Shown here in pieces: positions 36,385-48,463 of a stretch of DNA of 64,000 bases. Position 1 is the stretch's first letter. Every line of letters begins with the position of its first letter. The position numbers were made by a program, and so were the translations under genes. The DNA is from Casuarina equisetifolia (taxonomy: Eukaryota > Streptophyta > Magnoliopsida > Fagales > Casuarinaceae), in contig CM052355.1 in the NCBI GenBank assembly GCA_028551475.1, positions 18,931,543-18,995,542 on the forward strand, written 5' to 3'. Under the pieces are notes generated by a model that saw nothing but the letters and a program-made list of their open reading frames with translations, had not been told where the DNA came from and did not search any database.

Positions 36385-38710
36385 GACCTTTGGTGACGGT
36401 GAGACCAAGTCTCAAGTGTTATTTTTCAAAAGGACCATGTATTTTGCCATAGTGATTTGCCGATTTTAATTTTTAAAGGCCTTTGTGAATGTAGTTGGTT
36501 CATCAATTGGATGAATAGAGGTTGTTAAAGCAAAGATGTGTTGATGGGCTACTGTGGGTCGAGGTATAGTTCCACATTTGGAACATGTCACGATTGAGTG
36601 AGTGGGAACTATTGTGGACATATGATCAACAACCGGGGTAGTTGGATATTTATATGTTGGGGAGGGGTTGGGATTTGAATTTCTATTCAATGAACGAGGG
36701 GTAGGTTTGTTGCTAGTTTGGGTTGGAATTAAAAATTGAGTCTGTGGTGGAGGGACTCATTTGTATGTTTTTTCTTTGTCTAAAAGAAGGGGATTTAATT
36801 TGTTTAGTATATGGCCTTAGATAAGGATAGACCAAGTAGCCCAAAACTCTTAAATGAGAGATTGATGGTTGGATTTTGTATAATTTTTTTCATGGAGATT
36901 TATTTCGTATGATTGGACTGGGTAACTTGTTAATGATATAAGTTGCAGTCTCAAAAATGTAATTCCAATAGCACAAGAGAAGTTGGGCTTGATGAATCAG
37001 GGAGAGCCCAATTGAAATATACCCATTTTTTTTTTCAACTAATCTATTTTGATGAGGAGCATATAGACTTGAAACCTATAGATACATGCCCTTTTTATAT
37101 AAAAACTTGTGGAATGTAGCGGAAATAGATTCTATAATACTGTCGCATTAAATTTTTTTATTTTTTATTTTTTATATTGAAAGTGATTCTCTACAAGTGT
37201 TTGAAAATCTTTAAATTCTTGGAAAAATTAATCTTTGGTTTGAAGAAAATAAAAAAATAAAATTTGGAATAATTACCAATGAAACAAATACATTTTTTAT
37301 TTCTTTGAAAATAAATTATATGAACAAGCCCCCATACATTAAAATGGTTTAATTTTGAGAGGCCTATGATAAATGCCTAGTAAGTGGGTGGGCTTGGTGT
37401 GCACTTTTAATAACGTGACATGCTTTACATGAATTGGGCCTTGATCCTATAAAATTGATTTTTACTTTTTCAAAAGACATTTTCATAATGAGCGTGACTT
37501 AGATGAAGATGAAAATTCTCAAGTTAATTGATGGAGGCCATCAAAGTAGAGGGGAGTCGTTAGTAGGCCAATTGCTTGAGGTGATAGAAATCCATGATCA
37601 ATCTTATCTTGTAAAAGGCTCCCCCCATATGTAGATTCTATGTAGTATAAAAATTTGGATTAAACAAAACCACAGTTATTATCTTTAATAAATTCTGAAA
37701 TAGATAATAAATTTTTGCAAACATAAGATATCATAAGAACATTAGAAATTTAAAAATTTTTAGGGATATGAAAAATACCCATTCGCGTTACTGGAAGGCC
37801 CACTTTGTCTCCTATAGTAACTTGTTGATTTCCATGACAAAGAGTGAGACTGTCAAGGGCCAACCTATTCTTTGTGATGTGGTTTTGTCGTGCCTGGATT
37901 TGATAACCAATCTATATCAGATTGGGCTGAGTGGGGTGGCAAGCAGGTGTAATGGGCCTCTTCAGTGAACTGGGCGAGAACAAAAGCTTGGGTATTGGGC
38001 TGGAAGCCACACGAATGGGTATTTGGGTGCTGGGTTGAATTGTGTCAGGCCCGACAGTTACTGGATCGGTGACCGACCTGGTGGCAAATTTGGTACACGG
38101 ACTGCCGTAGGCTGCGGGTTCGGCCATTCTAGGATGTGGGTAGGCATTGCCAGTTGGGAAAAACTGACGTTGGTGGGCTCTCGTGCGCTGTTGTGAGGCA
38201 TTACAAGTCGCACGAGGGGCCGATGGAGCTGGCGGGTTGCGTGCGCCGCCATCGGAGACGAGGGTAGCAGGAGAGGAGCCGGTAGACTTGTTGGCAAGGT
38301 CTAGATGGGCCTCTTGAGTCCGCAACGATCCAGGTAAATCCCCCCTATTCATGGGGTTTGAGAGGGTCTGGACGACAATGGCGGTGGCTAATGGGGTGTA
38401 AGTTATCCTAAGTCCTTAAAACAGGTGGGTGAGAAACTCATTATCGGAGATGAGTTTGTCAATAACCTGCAATTGATCAACAAGATTATTCACATCTTGG
38501 AGAAATTTTGTCACGGTGCGGTGGCCCTTTATGCATCTTTGGAGACGAAGGCAAGAGGAAGCAGCACGAGTGGAGCTGTGAGCAATGAATTCGGCGGCGA
38601 GAGCTGTCCAATTGACTTTTGATAGGCCGGACATAATGTGCCACGAGCTTATGGATTCGAACAAAGATGATATTTAAATGAAAAATGTTGAGATTAAATA
38701 ATAGGCTTAA
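36385..38710 (-). pseudogene. Antisense copia gag-integrase relic
   Basis: On the minus strand, going down from 38710, gag-like text appears (FLQDVNNLVDQLQVIDKL, then LTYTPLATAIVVQTLSNP). A Pro/Ser/Thr-rich stretch in GC-richer DNA (38350-37915) follows. Then come integrase-like scraps near 37480-37430 and 37200, and about 37080-36960 a piece resembling the QQNG..ERKHRH region. Near 36450-36390 a scrap resembles the NGTWELVPLP segment before RT. Stops are abundant, and no LTR could be paired. RT and RNase H are absent, so the copy is truncated. Confidence 0.75.
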
Positions 38711-40690
38711 GGCCATCTATGTGACAAATAATATCAAAAAGTTTGAACCATAGAAGGGGCCACATCTTGCATAGGCTCCTGTGAACAACACCATACTGAA
38801 CTTTATTATTTCCTATTAGCCAACTATGATATGAGCAATAACGAGAATATTATGCCATTTTAAATTTTTTTATAATAACTTGAGGTATAAAATTGCTTCC
38901 GTACCAATGAATAGCGTAAAGTTTTGGTCCATATGCCTATATAGAACCTTTGAATTTTCAACTTAGATAGCCCTTAATGAATAAATTAAAAAAAGTGTTG
39001 GAAAAATTATTAAGCAAAAAAAGAAAAATCAATTCCAAAAGAACTGTCAAACTAGAAAAACTTAGCTAGTTTGTAATAATTTTACCAACAAAAGTATGAT
39101 TATTCACCCCTTAAATTCCAAATAAACATGGTAACATCAGTAAATATAAAATAAATTCCACAAATAAAGTACGTGCCCAACAGAAACAAAGGAAATAGAA
39201 CAACAAAATCTACACTATTTGCTTCCTTGTAACTAAGGCAATTCGTTGATGAAAAATTAACTGATTGTTTAGGTAAAAGAACTACGAGCTTTTCTGGAGA
39301 TTTATTTTAGGTGAGATCCAAAACTTTAATGCACTTACCTTTCGTTTGTTGACCTCGAGTTTAATGAACAAACGTTAAACTTGTTCAATCAGGGTGAGAA
39401 CTTCAATCAATGACCTTTATTTCAATATATCAGCGAGCATATAGGTAGTAGTTTTATTTTGAGTAATAAGTGCATCTCATCATCTAAAACAAGGATTACA
39501 CCAACATAAGAAAAGGTGACCTTTTTTCATCTAGCATGTTTTGTTCGTAGAATTCGCACTTGGAACTTAACTCAATGTTTATGGAAATTTTTAAGATATT
39601 AAAAAATTAAGATTAAAATTCATTATTTTATATTAAAAATCTTATTTATAAAATAATGAATTTTACTAACTCTTAAGTTTAGTTATAGATTGAGTAATGA
39701 ACTTATTGATATCTTACTAGAGATGAAATCCACTTTTGAGACCTGTGGCCAATGCTGTACCCCTTCAAGTCAACGGAGTTAAAATTTTCGCAACTTGAAG
39801 AGCTACCGTACTAAACTACAGGGCAGCATCGTATTTGGCTTCATTTTCACATTCCTTCGGGACAACATAAACACAATTAAACAGCCTAACAAATATTTAT
39901 ACTGGTTCCAATAAAGTGAAAAAAAATGATAAAATATCAACTTAATGGTTATCTATGCATTTTCTTCGTTACGGGCAAACTGATCACCATATCGTCTAAA
40001 AGTTGAGGACAGCTTGTTTAAGAGACACACAACATCAATTTTCGCAATGGATTAGGAAATGTTTTCAGGAATGGACTACGTTAATCAAAGTTAAAACCTA
40101 TAGAAAGCAATTTAAAAAATTTAATCAAGATAATCAATGAGAGCCCAACATGATCTCCTTAGGAAAACTGAGGGCTGAGCATCAACACACGTTCAATCAT
40201 TTCAAATTTATCAATAATTTCAGAGTTCCACCATCTCCTTACCAATGACAAATATCCTCGCCATCTGGACACTAAAGAAATTAAGAGAGACAGAGAGACA
40301 TCGGCGTCGTCTGTTTAAAGTGTGTTAAAATTAAATTTGAGGAATTATACACCAAACTTCAATTATTGTTGATTTGCATAAAGTTGTATAAACAATCAAG
40401 TTTCCAGCTACTGAGTATAAATTGTTTAATAATATTATAATGCTATGGTGCAGCACGTTGCGACTGGAGCTAAATAACTCAATCATTGCGTGCCGGCCAG
40501 CAATTTTTGCAGTTACAAATCATCAAATGCCATTTCCTTGTAACGGCCCAAAGTTCTTAACTCTTTCTAGCTTATATTTCTTAAAATGTTCTATAAGAAA
40601 ATATCTTCTGTACATGATCTGCGCCAGTATTTTGGGCGCTTTGTCGCTGAGATTCTTAAAATGATGTAGAATGCATCTACTCGACAATCT
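38711..40690. other. Intergenic, promoter side of PMEI-like gene
   Basis: AT-rich, no gene recognised. From about 40321 onward the sequence is homologous to 47447 onward, so it belongs to the duplicated PMEI-like unit. Confidence 0.5.
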
Positions 40691-40692
40691 CC

Positions 40693-40700
40693 TATATATT
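40693..40700 (+). promoter_or_regulatory. TATA box of PMEI-like gene
   Basis: TATATATT within TCTCCTATATATTGG, about 52 bases before the ATG. The same context occurs upstream of the paralogue (47801). It places transcription start after the in-frame ATG at 40671, which decides the start codon. Confidence 0.7.
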
Positions 40701-40751
40701 GGCGGTCTTTCTCCAAGCAGCCACAATTGCAAGAAAAAGATAGGAAGAGAG

Positions 40752-41357
40752 ATGGGAGGCAACGGAAAGCTTAGATGTTCATTCATATTCCAGGTTCTTA
40801 TGATTCTTCTCCCTCTTTTGTTCATCTCAACGCTCCACACAGCCCTAGCCTCTACTTCTTCTTACCAAACCTATAAAACATACATTGAAACAGCTTGCAA
40901 GCGTACTACGTACCCACAGTTGTGCTTCAAGTCCCTATCCCCTTACGCCTCCAAAATCAAAGGAGACCACAAAAAACTTTGCGAAACCGCCCTCTTTATG
41001 ACGTTAAACGACACACATGTTGCAGCCTCCACAATTTCAAAGATATTGAAACAGAAAGGATTGACGCGCTATGAAATTGCAGTCATTAAGGACTGCATCG
41101 CGAACATCAAAGACTCCGTGGATCAGCTAAGGCGATCTCTGCATGCAATCAATCATCTAAGTGGTTCGGACCGGAAACACCAGATTGACAACATAAAAGC
41201 ATGGGTTAGTGCCGCCTCGACAGATGATAGTACGTGTGCGGATGAGTTCGACCAAGGCCAAGGGGTAAGCGACGCAGTGAAGAGCAAGATCACGGTTATC
41301 ATATCGAAAATCTCTAGGCCGACTAGCAACGCTTTGGCTCTCATCAGTGAACTATAG
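40752..41357 (+). CDS. PMEI-like inhibitor protein
   Basis: Single exon, 201 residues. A more upstream in-frame ATG (40671) was rejected because it lies before the TATA box and would bury the signal peptide. The signal peptide covers about residues 1-34 (hydrophobic FIFQVLMILLPLLFIS). The inhibitor domain has Cys49 and Cys58 (ACKRTTYPQLC), Cys115 (VIKDCIANI) and Cys162 (DDSTCADE), the canonical four, plus an extra Cys77 (KLCETAL) shared with the paralogue. Expected in the apoplast as an inhibitor of pectin methylesterase or invertase; the target cannot be told from sequence. About 70% similar by eye to 47858-48463. Confidence 0.92.
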   Translation: MGGNGKLRCSFIFQVLMILLPLLFISTLHTALASTSSYQTYKTYIETACKRTTYPQLCFKSLSPYASKIKGDHKKLCETALFMTLNDTHVAASTISKILKQKGLTRYEIAVIKDCIANIKDSVDQLRRSLHAINHLSGSDRKHQIDNIKAWVSAASTDDSTCADEFDQGQGVSDAVKSKITVIISKISRPTSNALALISEL

Positions 41358-43429
41358 TGAAATCAAAAACTCTTGTACTTTTCCCTCTTACTTTCGTGGA
41401 ATTTATGCGGTCATCAGGTGTTTTCATGGATAAATTTCCCGGTGAAGCAGACTATGAAGAAAAGGATATCAGTGCAAGGAAAAAATAAGGGCGTTCTCTA
41501 AGATAGATGTTGAATGTTTTGTGTTGGTGTATGTCAACTAAGAACAGATAGCTATGAATCTTTTTTTGTTGTTATAAAGCTTCGCATACAAAATATATAG
41601 GTCATAGAACCCTAATATCTAGTACTGTATTTCCCTAGGTTTCACAAATTTTGAAATCCAATCACAAACAGAGATATAAAAGCTCCTTGAAAGCGGATGA
41701 GACGTGAAAAAAATAGTTTTAAATGGAGCCTTTGCTCATAAACCCATGGAACTTATTACAAACTGGAATATTGCATTCCGTGAACAGGGCACAAGTACTA
41801 GTAAACCCGCTATACACACTTCAATGTAAAATATTCTCAAGCTGAGAGATCCATCATTTAACCAAATGTCTAGTGGTATATTGATGTCGATCACTATAAG
41901 TTATGATAGTGCCATAATGAATTACCTGTTAAATTTTATCATCTAGGGTGTTCATATTTGGGCATGGAAAGCTTTGGCTTTCCAGAGGAAGATAGAGGAA
42001 TCGTAAACAAGAGGTTTTAACCGTATCGATGATTCATCAAAATGAGCTATACAGTAATAGTTTTCTAAGTTGGTGGGTGTCAATCATGTTGGCCTTAGAG
42101 GAGTTTCATCAATGATACTGTTAAACCCTTATAGTAAGTAATTAACATAGAAATGTGCTCATTGGTGTAAGCTCGAGAGAAAGCCACTTCTTATCCACCC
42201 GTCAAAAGGTTTTAGTCCCAATACAAGGAATTATTTTTCTTTTTTTAAAACAGAGAGTACCTTGACAAATCTCATTCATGATGTCAAGGGTAGCTGTAAT
42301 AACTAGGCTTCGTAGGCTTACATTGTGTAGGGCATAAAACTGATCCTCACAAATATTGGCTGCAACCAACCTAGGTATCTAATTACCAACAACAAAAACT
42401 GAAAACAAATTCAACAACATAAGATATAAAAATTATCCTTACCTAGGATAGCATACTCAATTTGACAACATCAAAATGGTCACAAAGCTTTTGATAGAAG
42501 ATGTTTACAAAATTGAGAATAATGAAGTCCAAAAAAATTCGTCAATAGTTAAACTTAACCTTTTTCTTGAAATAAGCCATGCATTTAAACATATATAATG
42601 TACTAGAGTACTCATATAATATGAGCAAGAATTAATGTAATATAGTGGACTTTAGTTAACCTTAGTACATAAGCAAGGAAATGTGATTAGAACTCATCCT
42701 TGTAATATACATCAATCAAACTTATAATATTATTTATATTAATAATATATAAATAATATTATTAATATAATTAGATCTCTACTAAGAGCTCTTAACTAAG
42801 ACAAATTGATAAGGTTTAACTTCTTTTCATGTAAATTTTCCTTTACTTTTAAGTTCTTGTTGAATTAGGTTTGTGATTTGTAATATTTTCTTTTCTTTTC
42901 ATTGATTTTATGCTACTTTTATATTTTTATTATATTTTTCCTTCCTTTACTAATTACCAAGTTCATAAAAAATAAGGATTTTGTAGGTGGTTTGATTCGC
43001 ACTTAATCTACTCCACCCTTCTTAGTCCAACCTTATTAAGTGTTTTCTTTTTCCACTAATGTAGATTTTTTTTCTTAAAAAGAAACAAGGTGGTATCTTA
43101 ATAAACTTTATTAATAATAACAAAATTAGACATAATAACTATACTTCAAATAAGTATAAAGGGTAAGATATAAGCCTAACCCTTTAAAAAAAAAAAAAAG
43201 GAAAAACTCCTACATATCAAGCTACCATATAAAATATAAAAATAAAAACATGAAATACAATGAATAATATATATGCTTAACCTTATAGTGGCCTATAATT
43301 ACTTAAGCTTAATTGATCTTGCATGAAAACAAATATGCATAGGCAAGATAGTGAGCTAGGATGTTCAAGAATTCTCACATTATGGATTGTATGCCCATAA
43401 TTAGCAATGCAGTCCATAATTACATTTCC
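41358..43429. other. Intergenic spacer
   Basis: The first 150 bases resemble the 3' flank of the paralogue after 48464. The rest is AT-rich with no gene. An AT palindrome sits at 42724-42762. Confidence 0.5.
42724..42762. repeat. AT-only palindrome
   Basis: 16-base perfect arms (42724-42739 and 42747-42762) around a 7-base loop, made wholly of A and T. Could extrude as a cruciform; common in AT-rich plant spacers. Confidence 0.8.
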
Positions 43430-43765
43430 TTTTCAATATATATGTTACATTTTTGTTGATTTTGGAATCATGGATATACATTGGTGGATGAAATACTCTA
43501 GTTTCCACAAAGTCATCTATTTTTTAAGTAATCATTATACTAAATAAAAGAAGTTTGATTCAATAATGTAGGATATTTGATTATGTTCTTAGCATATCTT
43601 AAGACCTTGTAAGGTATATTCCTTGGCATCTACACTACTACTTGTCTATAGCTTGATTAAGAATAGTATGATAATGTTTCCATTATGAGTTCTAAGTACT
43701 CCTTTTCCAACATTATGTCCCATGATATTTTAACCATTATATTTGACTTGTATTGCCCCCTTGGT

Positions 43766-43935
43766 GGAAATTTCCATTTGACTCTATTCATGCAAGTTTT
43801 CTCGATTAAATCTCATTATATGTGTTAAAAGTTTTTGTGACTCATCTTTTAAAAAAGGAGTCACAAAAACTTTTAACACATATAATGAGATTTAATCGAG
43901 AAAACTTGCATGAATAGAGTTAAATGGAAATTTCC
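43766..43935. repeat. 78-base near-perfect inverted repeat (long hairpin)
   Basis: 43766-43843 is the reverse complement of 43858-43935 with a single mismatch near the outer end; the loop is 14 bases. A third, less perfect copy of the right arm follows at about 43945-44005. The arms lie within the LINE relic. Confidence 0.93.
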
Positions 43936-43944
43936 TCTTTTTAA

Positions 43945-44005
43945 AGATGAGACATATAAACTTTTAACATATATAATGAGATTTAATCGAGAAAACTTGC
44001 ATGAA
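43945..44005. repeat. Third copy of the hairpin arm
   Basis: Shares ACTTTTAACA(C)ATATAATG and AATCGAGAAAACTTGCATGA with the right arm at 43858-43935 in direct orientation, and its left flank (CTTTTTAAAGATGAG) echoes the hairpin loop region. Confidence 0.8.
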
Positions 44006-44831
44006 CCTTAACTCTCACTTGAATGAGAATAAGAGTTGGAGCATCCAATAAGTGATATTTTTAAAGTTTGTATGACATAATTTCATCATTGTGTTTTGTT
44101 AAGTTCCTAGCCAATTAGATCCCTCTCACAATAACCTCGCCTTTGAGTATGTTATGACATATGTAAATATCATGAAGAAATAAGATCACAAATAGAATTA
44201 AATTGAATTGGTATGTGAAGTATGTCTCCAAATGTTTTCTAAAGTTGTTGCAACAATGCGCTATGCATGAATAGATAATCTATAATCTCTTTCTAGGCCC
44301 TTTCCTAGTAGTAACACTTAGAAGCCATTTGTTTTTCTCTCCTTTTCATATTACATTCTATAAGAATGAGCTTCCACATTAATAGATCAATGTTTGGAGG
44401 TACTACCTTGTTCCATAGAAACCTTATCCAAACCATTTTATCATTCTTTATTCTTTAGTCATGGTATATCAAGGATGTCAAAAATTCACTAGATGCATTT
44501 AAATCACAAACAAGTTAATTGAAATCTTGACTATATACAATTTTGTTGGTTTAATGTTGTTGTTCACTAGACAAATGTTCCTTTATAGAGTATTGATTTT
44601 GGAGAGTTTCTCTAACCATTATACCCTACTATGGGCATAAAGGATATCAAAGAAATTACCTAAGCAAATTTTCCTTCCAAAATAAGCATTGATGCTCCCT
44701 AATAATCCATCTACCATGTTTAATAGTATAATCCACTCATGATAGAAACATTTTCCATATATTTGAATGTATATTCTTCTTATCCTTTTTATTGTCTCTA
44801 TAGAATGCCTATGGTAAAAGGCTTTCAAGCT

Positions 44832-45122
44832 TCAGTGTGCCAAGCGAGCGCTACCCATTCACTCCTAAGAGTGCGAAATCTGCTGACGAAAAAAAAGAGC
44901 ACTTTTTTATAGTAAGGGCCTTCGACCCTATGAAGCTTCACTGTTCCCTGGGATTGGCTTTGGGCCTTTCCTGCGCAGCTTAGGTGGAGGGCGAAGATGG
45001 CCCCCTTCCGGGGGGGCCTGAGCCATCAGTGAGATACCACTCTGGAAGAGCTAGAATTCTAACCTTGTGTCAGGACCTACGAGCCAAGGGACAGTCTCAG
45101 GTAGACAGTTTCTATGGGGCGG
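44832..45122 (+). rRNA. rrn26: Nuclear copy of mitochondrial 26S rRNA fragment (NUMT)
   Basis: About 290 bases are nearly unchanged from plant mitochondrial large-subunit rRNA. Recognised stretches include CACTCCTAAGAGTGCGAAAT, TATAGTAAGGGCCTTCGACC, CAGTGAGATACCACTCTGGA and GGGACAGTCTCAGGTAGACA. These correspond to the domain IV-V part of the molecule. Similarity stops abruptly after GGGGCG at about 45122, where the mitochondrial gene would go on. It is a dead insert, not a functional rRNA gene. High GC in an AT-rich setting and few visible changes suggest a fairly recent transfer. The 50 bases after it (to about 45175) are unexplained. Confidence 0.9.
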
Positions 45123-46260
45123 ACCTGTGGCTTTCGTGTACCTAATTGCTAGAGTACTTGCTTGCTAGATTTGTTTTTGATCTCATAACAAAGTTTACAA
45201 TGATTATCCTTGCATGTATCTCCAAGAAAACTTTGTTTCAAGGGCTTACATAGTTTGTTTTAGATTATGAACTCCCAAGCCCCCTTTCTTCAAAGGTAGA
45301 CATATATTTTGCTATTTAACCTAATAACAATCATGTCTATCCCCATTGTTTTACATGAAGTTGGCCATTATTCTATTATTTTTTTATATAACCATTTTAG
45401 GTACTTTGGTAATGGAAAGGGTGTGAACCAACATTAAAGAGAGAAAAATTTTTATTAATATCAACTTGCCTCCCTAAAATAAAGATTTTTCCTTTTAATT
45501 TTGCACTTTGTTAGTTATTGCATCCATTATTTCATCAAAATAATAAATTTGATGCCTACCTTTGAATAATGGGATGCCCAAATACTTAATCCATAGGTTT
45601 ACAAATGAGAAGCCTATTATCTGTTTAATAAAATCTTTCTTGTTTGGTGCTAACTTTGTTGAGACTATTACTTTTTTCTTTTCTACATTGACCTTTTGCC
45701 TATTGTAAGCTTTATATTCTTGTAGAAGGGCCTTTATGCTTTCAAGTGCATGTTGGTTTTCTTGGTTCTCTTCCATAAAGATGAACATATTATTAGTAAA
45801 GTAGACGTGAGATGGTTAGTAAACTTTTTTTTATAAAGATGCTACTTTTATCAACAAAATCTTACTCTATTTGATCATATGTCTTTTCCATATCTACATT
45901 GATCATGATGTTGGTAATTTCCTTATTATCCAATTCATTAACCATCTCTTGTGCTATTGTCACATTTTCATGTATGTCTCATCCTTGCATAAATCCAAAG
46001 TGTTTCTTCAATGTCATTAGGGGCAATATCTGTACTAGTTTGTCATTGAAAATCTTGGTACTATTCTTATTAGTGAAGTTACATAAACTCATTCATTGCA
46101 ACTCTTTAAAGCTTTAGGGGTTCTTTTTCCTTAAGAATCAAAATAATCATTGTGGATATTATATATTTTGGCATTAGATTACTTCCAAAAAAGTCTTACA
46201 CCATTGTCATGATGTTTTTCTTTATGATAGTTGCACTCATTTTATAGAAATGTTCACTAT

Positions 46261-47446
46261 CCTAGATTAGGTGGTGATTTACCCAGAGGAATATACCTTG
46301 TATATTATAAAAATATGTCATGTCTCTTCTAAGAATATTACATGTATATTCCTTTTATACGGTGGTACCATATTGGCTAACTTAGGCTGAGGATTGCATA
46401 TATAAAAGCAACGTCATATGATGCATTAACATAGCGAAACCAATAATATTAAATTCGCTTAGCTCATTGAATCTCTCTTTTTTCCTTCCCTTTCGTTGTG
46501 TCTTGTACAAAGTAGGACAAATTTCTATACCTTTAGTCTCATAGAAGATAGTTTATTTAATTCAATAAAATAAAAAATTACTGTCACATCCATATCTCAT
46601 GCTTGTCCGCATTTGTCACAATCAATTTTTTTATATATATATAACAAATGCTTTATCAGAGCAAAAGTGATAACAAATCAATTCCAAGCTCACGTTAATC
46701 ACAGTTAATCCAAATGTATTCTTCTGGTCTACGTTAAAAGTTTAGCTTTTATTACACTTTAAGTCGAATTTCAAAAAACAAAAAGGAAAGAAAGAAAGCT
46801 CATCTTCGATGCATATTGGTGTTGAATCCGTCATCAATATTTGATCTTATCCAATTATGGCCTAAGCCCTAACTTTTTGTTTTTTGCCAAAAGAAGATAC
46901 ATTTCCGATTTCTCGGATACAGTCCACTGGAATAAAACCCGGTTCCTCATTCTTTGGATTTGCACATTGCTCTTTTATTTAGAATCTATCAAGGTCCTAC
47001 TGAGGAAATGTCTAACCTCTAACCTCAAAATAAAGTTTAAGGCTTTACTCTCAATGTAATGTGCCAAGCATTAAAATTTTGGTAATACGGTTTTTTTTTT
47101 AATCTTGGATGCATACGGAATTATTACATTCAAGATGCTCCTGAAATTTTTCTCATTTTTTTCCTCTTAAATTTTCAGCTGTTGCAATTTTTTTTTTTTG
47201 CAATTCTTCTATAAAAGGCTAAATAAATTTTTGGGTCTCTAAAATTAATCTTAAACTGAAGGCATTTTTATCCTTTCCAACAAAGTGCTATCGATATTGT
47301 TAGAAATTGACTACATGACTCATTTGGGAGATACTTACATCACAATTTTTTGTGAGGCGTAGAATTTTAGCAATGGAAGGACCACGTTGATTAAATTTTA
47401 ATGTGGTTAAATTAAATTTTAAGAAATCATATATATCTGACTTTAA
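46261..47446. other. Intergenic spacer
   Basis: AT-rich with T-runs near 47090 and 47190. No gene recognised. Confidence 0.45.
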
Positions 47447-47857
47447 TTATTGTTAAATTAAAATCTAAGGAATCTTATTCCAGACTTCAATTATTGTTGG
47501 CTAGGTTATAAACAATCAAGCAATCCCAGTTTCCAGCTATTGAATGCTAAGTTTTTAATATTTTTGTGGAGCTACGCTGGAGCACGTTGCGACTCGGTGT
47601 TAAATAACCTAATATGATTGCGTGGCGGCAAGCAATGTATAAAGTCATGCATTATTGCGTGAAATGTATTGGTATTCTTTATTTACTTTCTTAAATGTTT
47701 TATGTACTAAATATCTTTTATACACGATTGTCCCCAGTTCTTTGGTGTGTCGTCGCTTAAGAGTTTCAAAGGATGAGCCTGCATCCCCTGCAGAATCTCC
47801 TATATGTTGGGTCTTTCTCGGAGCACCACTAACAGCAACAAAAAGAGAGGAAGAGAG
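47447..47857 (+). promoter_or_regulatory. Promoter and leader of PMEI-like paralogue, duplicated with its sister
   Basis: Aligns by eye with 40321-40751. Shared blocks include TTCAATTATTGTTG, ATAAACAATCAAG, AGTTTCCAGCTA, AGCACGTTGCGACT, TTAAATAAC or its variant, and TCTCCTATAT.TTGG (TATA region, 47801). The conserved GCACGTTGCGAC lies about 215-255 bases before the TATA box in both and contains a CACGTT core like a G-box half. Confidence 0.7.
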
Positions 47858-48463
47858 ATGGCAGGCGAGAGTACTTATAGAAGTGCACTTCCGAGGCAGG
47901 TTCTCACGATTATTCTCTCTCTCTTGTTCATCTCAAGGCTTCAAACAGCCTTAGCCGCTACTTCTTCCTGCAAAACCTATGAAGCCTATATCAAAACAGC
48001 CTGCAACTCAACTACATACCCAGTATTTTGCTACAAGTCCCTCTCACCCTACGCCTCCAAAATCAAAGGAGATCCCCAGAAACTCTGTGAAACTGCCCTC
48101 TCTATCGCCCTAAAAGCCACGCGCAATGCATCCTCCACAATATCAAAGCTGTTTGAGCAGAAGGGATTAACGCGTTCCGAAACGGGGGTCATCAAGGACT
48201 GCATTTCGAACACCAAAGATTCCTTCTATGAGCTCAAGCAGTCTCTGGGTGCATTGGAGAATATAAGTGGTTCCGATAAAGACTTCCAGATGAGCAACAT
48301 AAAAACATGGGTGAGTGCTGCCTTGACAGATGATGACACATGCAAGGAAGGCTTGGACGAAGGCCAAGAGATAAGAGACAAATTGAAGAACAAGATCAGC
48401 AATATTATATTGGGAATTACTAGGCTGACTAGCATCGCTTTGGCTCTCATCAAGAAACTCTAG
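47858..48463 (+). CDS. PMEI-like inhibitor protein, paralogue
   Basis: Single exon, 201 residues, exactly as long as the gene at 40752. The in-frame ATG at 47804 was rejected because it overlaps the TATA region. A signal peptide (VLTIILSLLFIS) spans about residues 1-34. The four family cysteines are Cys49/Cys58 (ACNSTTYPVFC), Cys115 (VIKDCISN) and Cys162 (DDDTCKEG), with extra Cys38 and the shared Cys77. N-glycosylation sequons occur at NST (about 50) and NAS (about 90). Expected to be secreted and to inhibit pectin methylesterase or invertase. An A-run (48479-48492) follows just after the stop. Confidence 0.93.
   Translation: MAGESTYRSALPRQVLTIILSLLFISRLQTALAATSSCKTYEAYIKTACNSTTYPVFCYKSLSPYASKIKGDPQKLCETALSIALKATRNASSTISKLFEQKGLTRSETGVIKDCISNTKDSFYELKQSLGALENISGSDKDFQMSNIKTWVSAALTDDDTCKEGLDEGQEIRDKLKNKISNIILGITRLTSIALALIKKL

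Larger units (their letters stand above)
43430..46260 (-). pseudogene. LINE (non-LTR retrotransposon) ORF2 relic
   Basis: Read on the minus strand from 46260 downward, RT pieces appear (IISTMIILILKEKEP; a degenerate match to the VNVDMEKAYD-type core near 45890). An open piece at 45788-45495 contains LLQEYKAYNRQKVNVEKKK and KYLGIPLFKGR, which match the late RT region (YEKASGQKINLDKS...KYLGLP..VGR). Then EERGLGVHNLKQ, a zinc-binding RT domain match (WIRFLWNKVVPPNIDLLMWK, about 44430-44370), and a possible RNase H scrap near 43760-43640. Stops and frameshifts are frequent. A mitochondrial fragment (44832-45122) splits the relic between GLGV and the zinc-binding region. Confidence 0.82.

Noticed and set aside
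40671-40751. Upstream in-frame ATG as start of the PMEI-like gene
   Set aside because: It precedes the TATA box and would place 27 polar residues before the signal peptide; the ATG at 40752 fits the paralogue.
44832-45122. Functional large-subunit rRNA gene
   Set aside because: Only about 290 bases of the molecule, truncated at both ends and embedded in a LINE relic, so an organelle-derived fragment.
47655-47954. Open frame over the PMEI-like promoter
   Set aside because: Different frame from the inhibitor gene, no family, and it runs through the TATA region.
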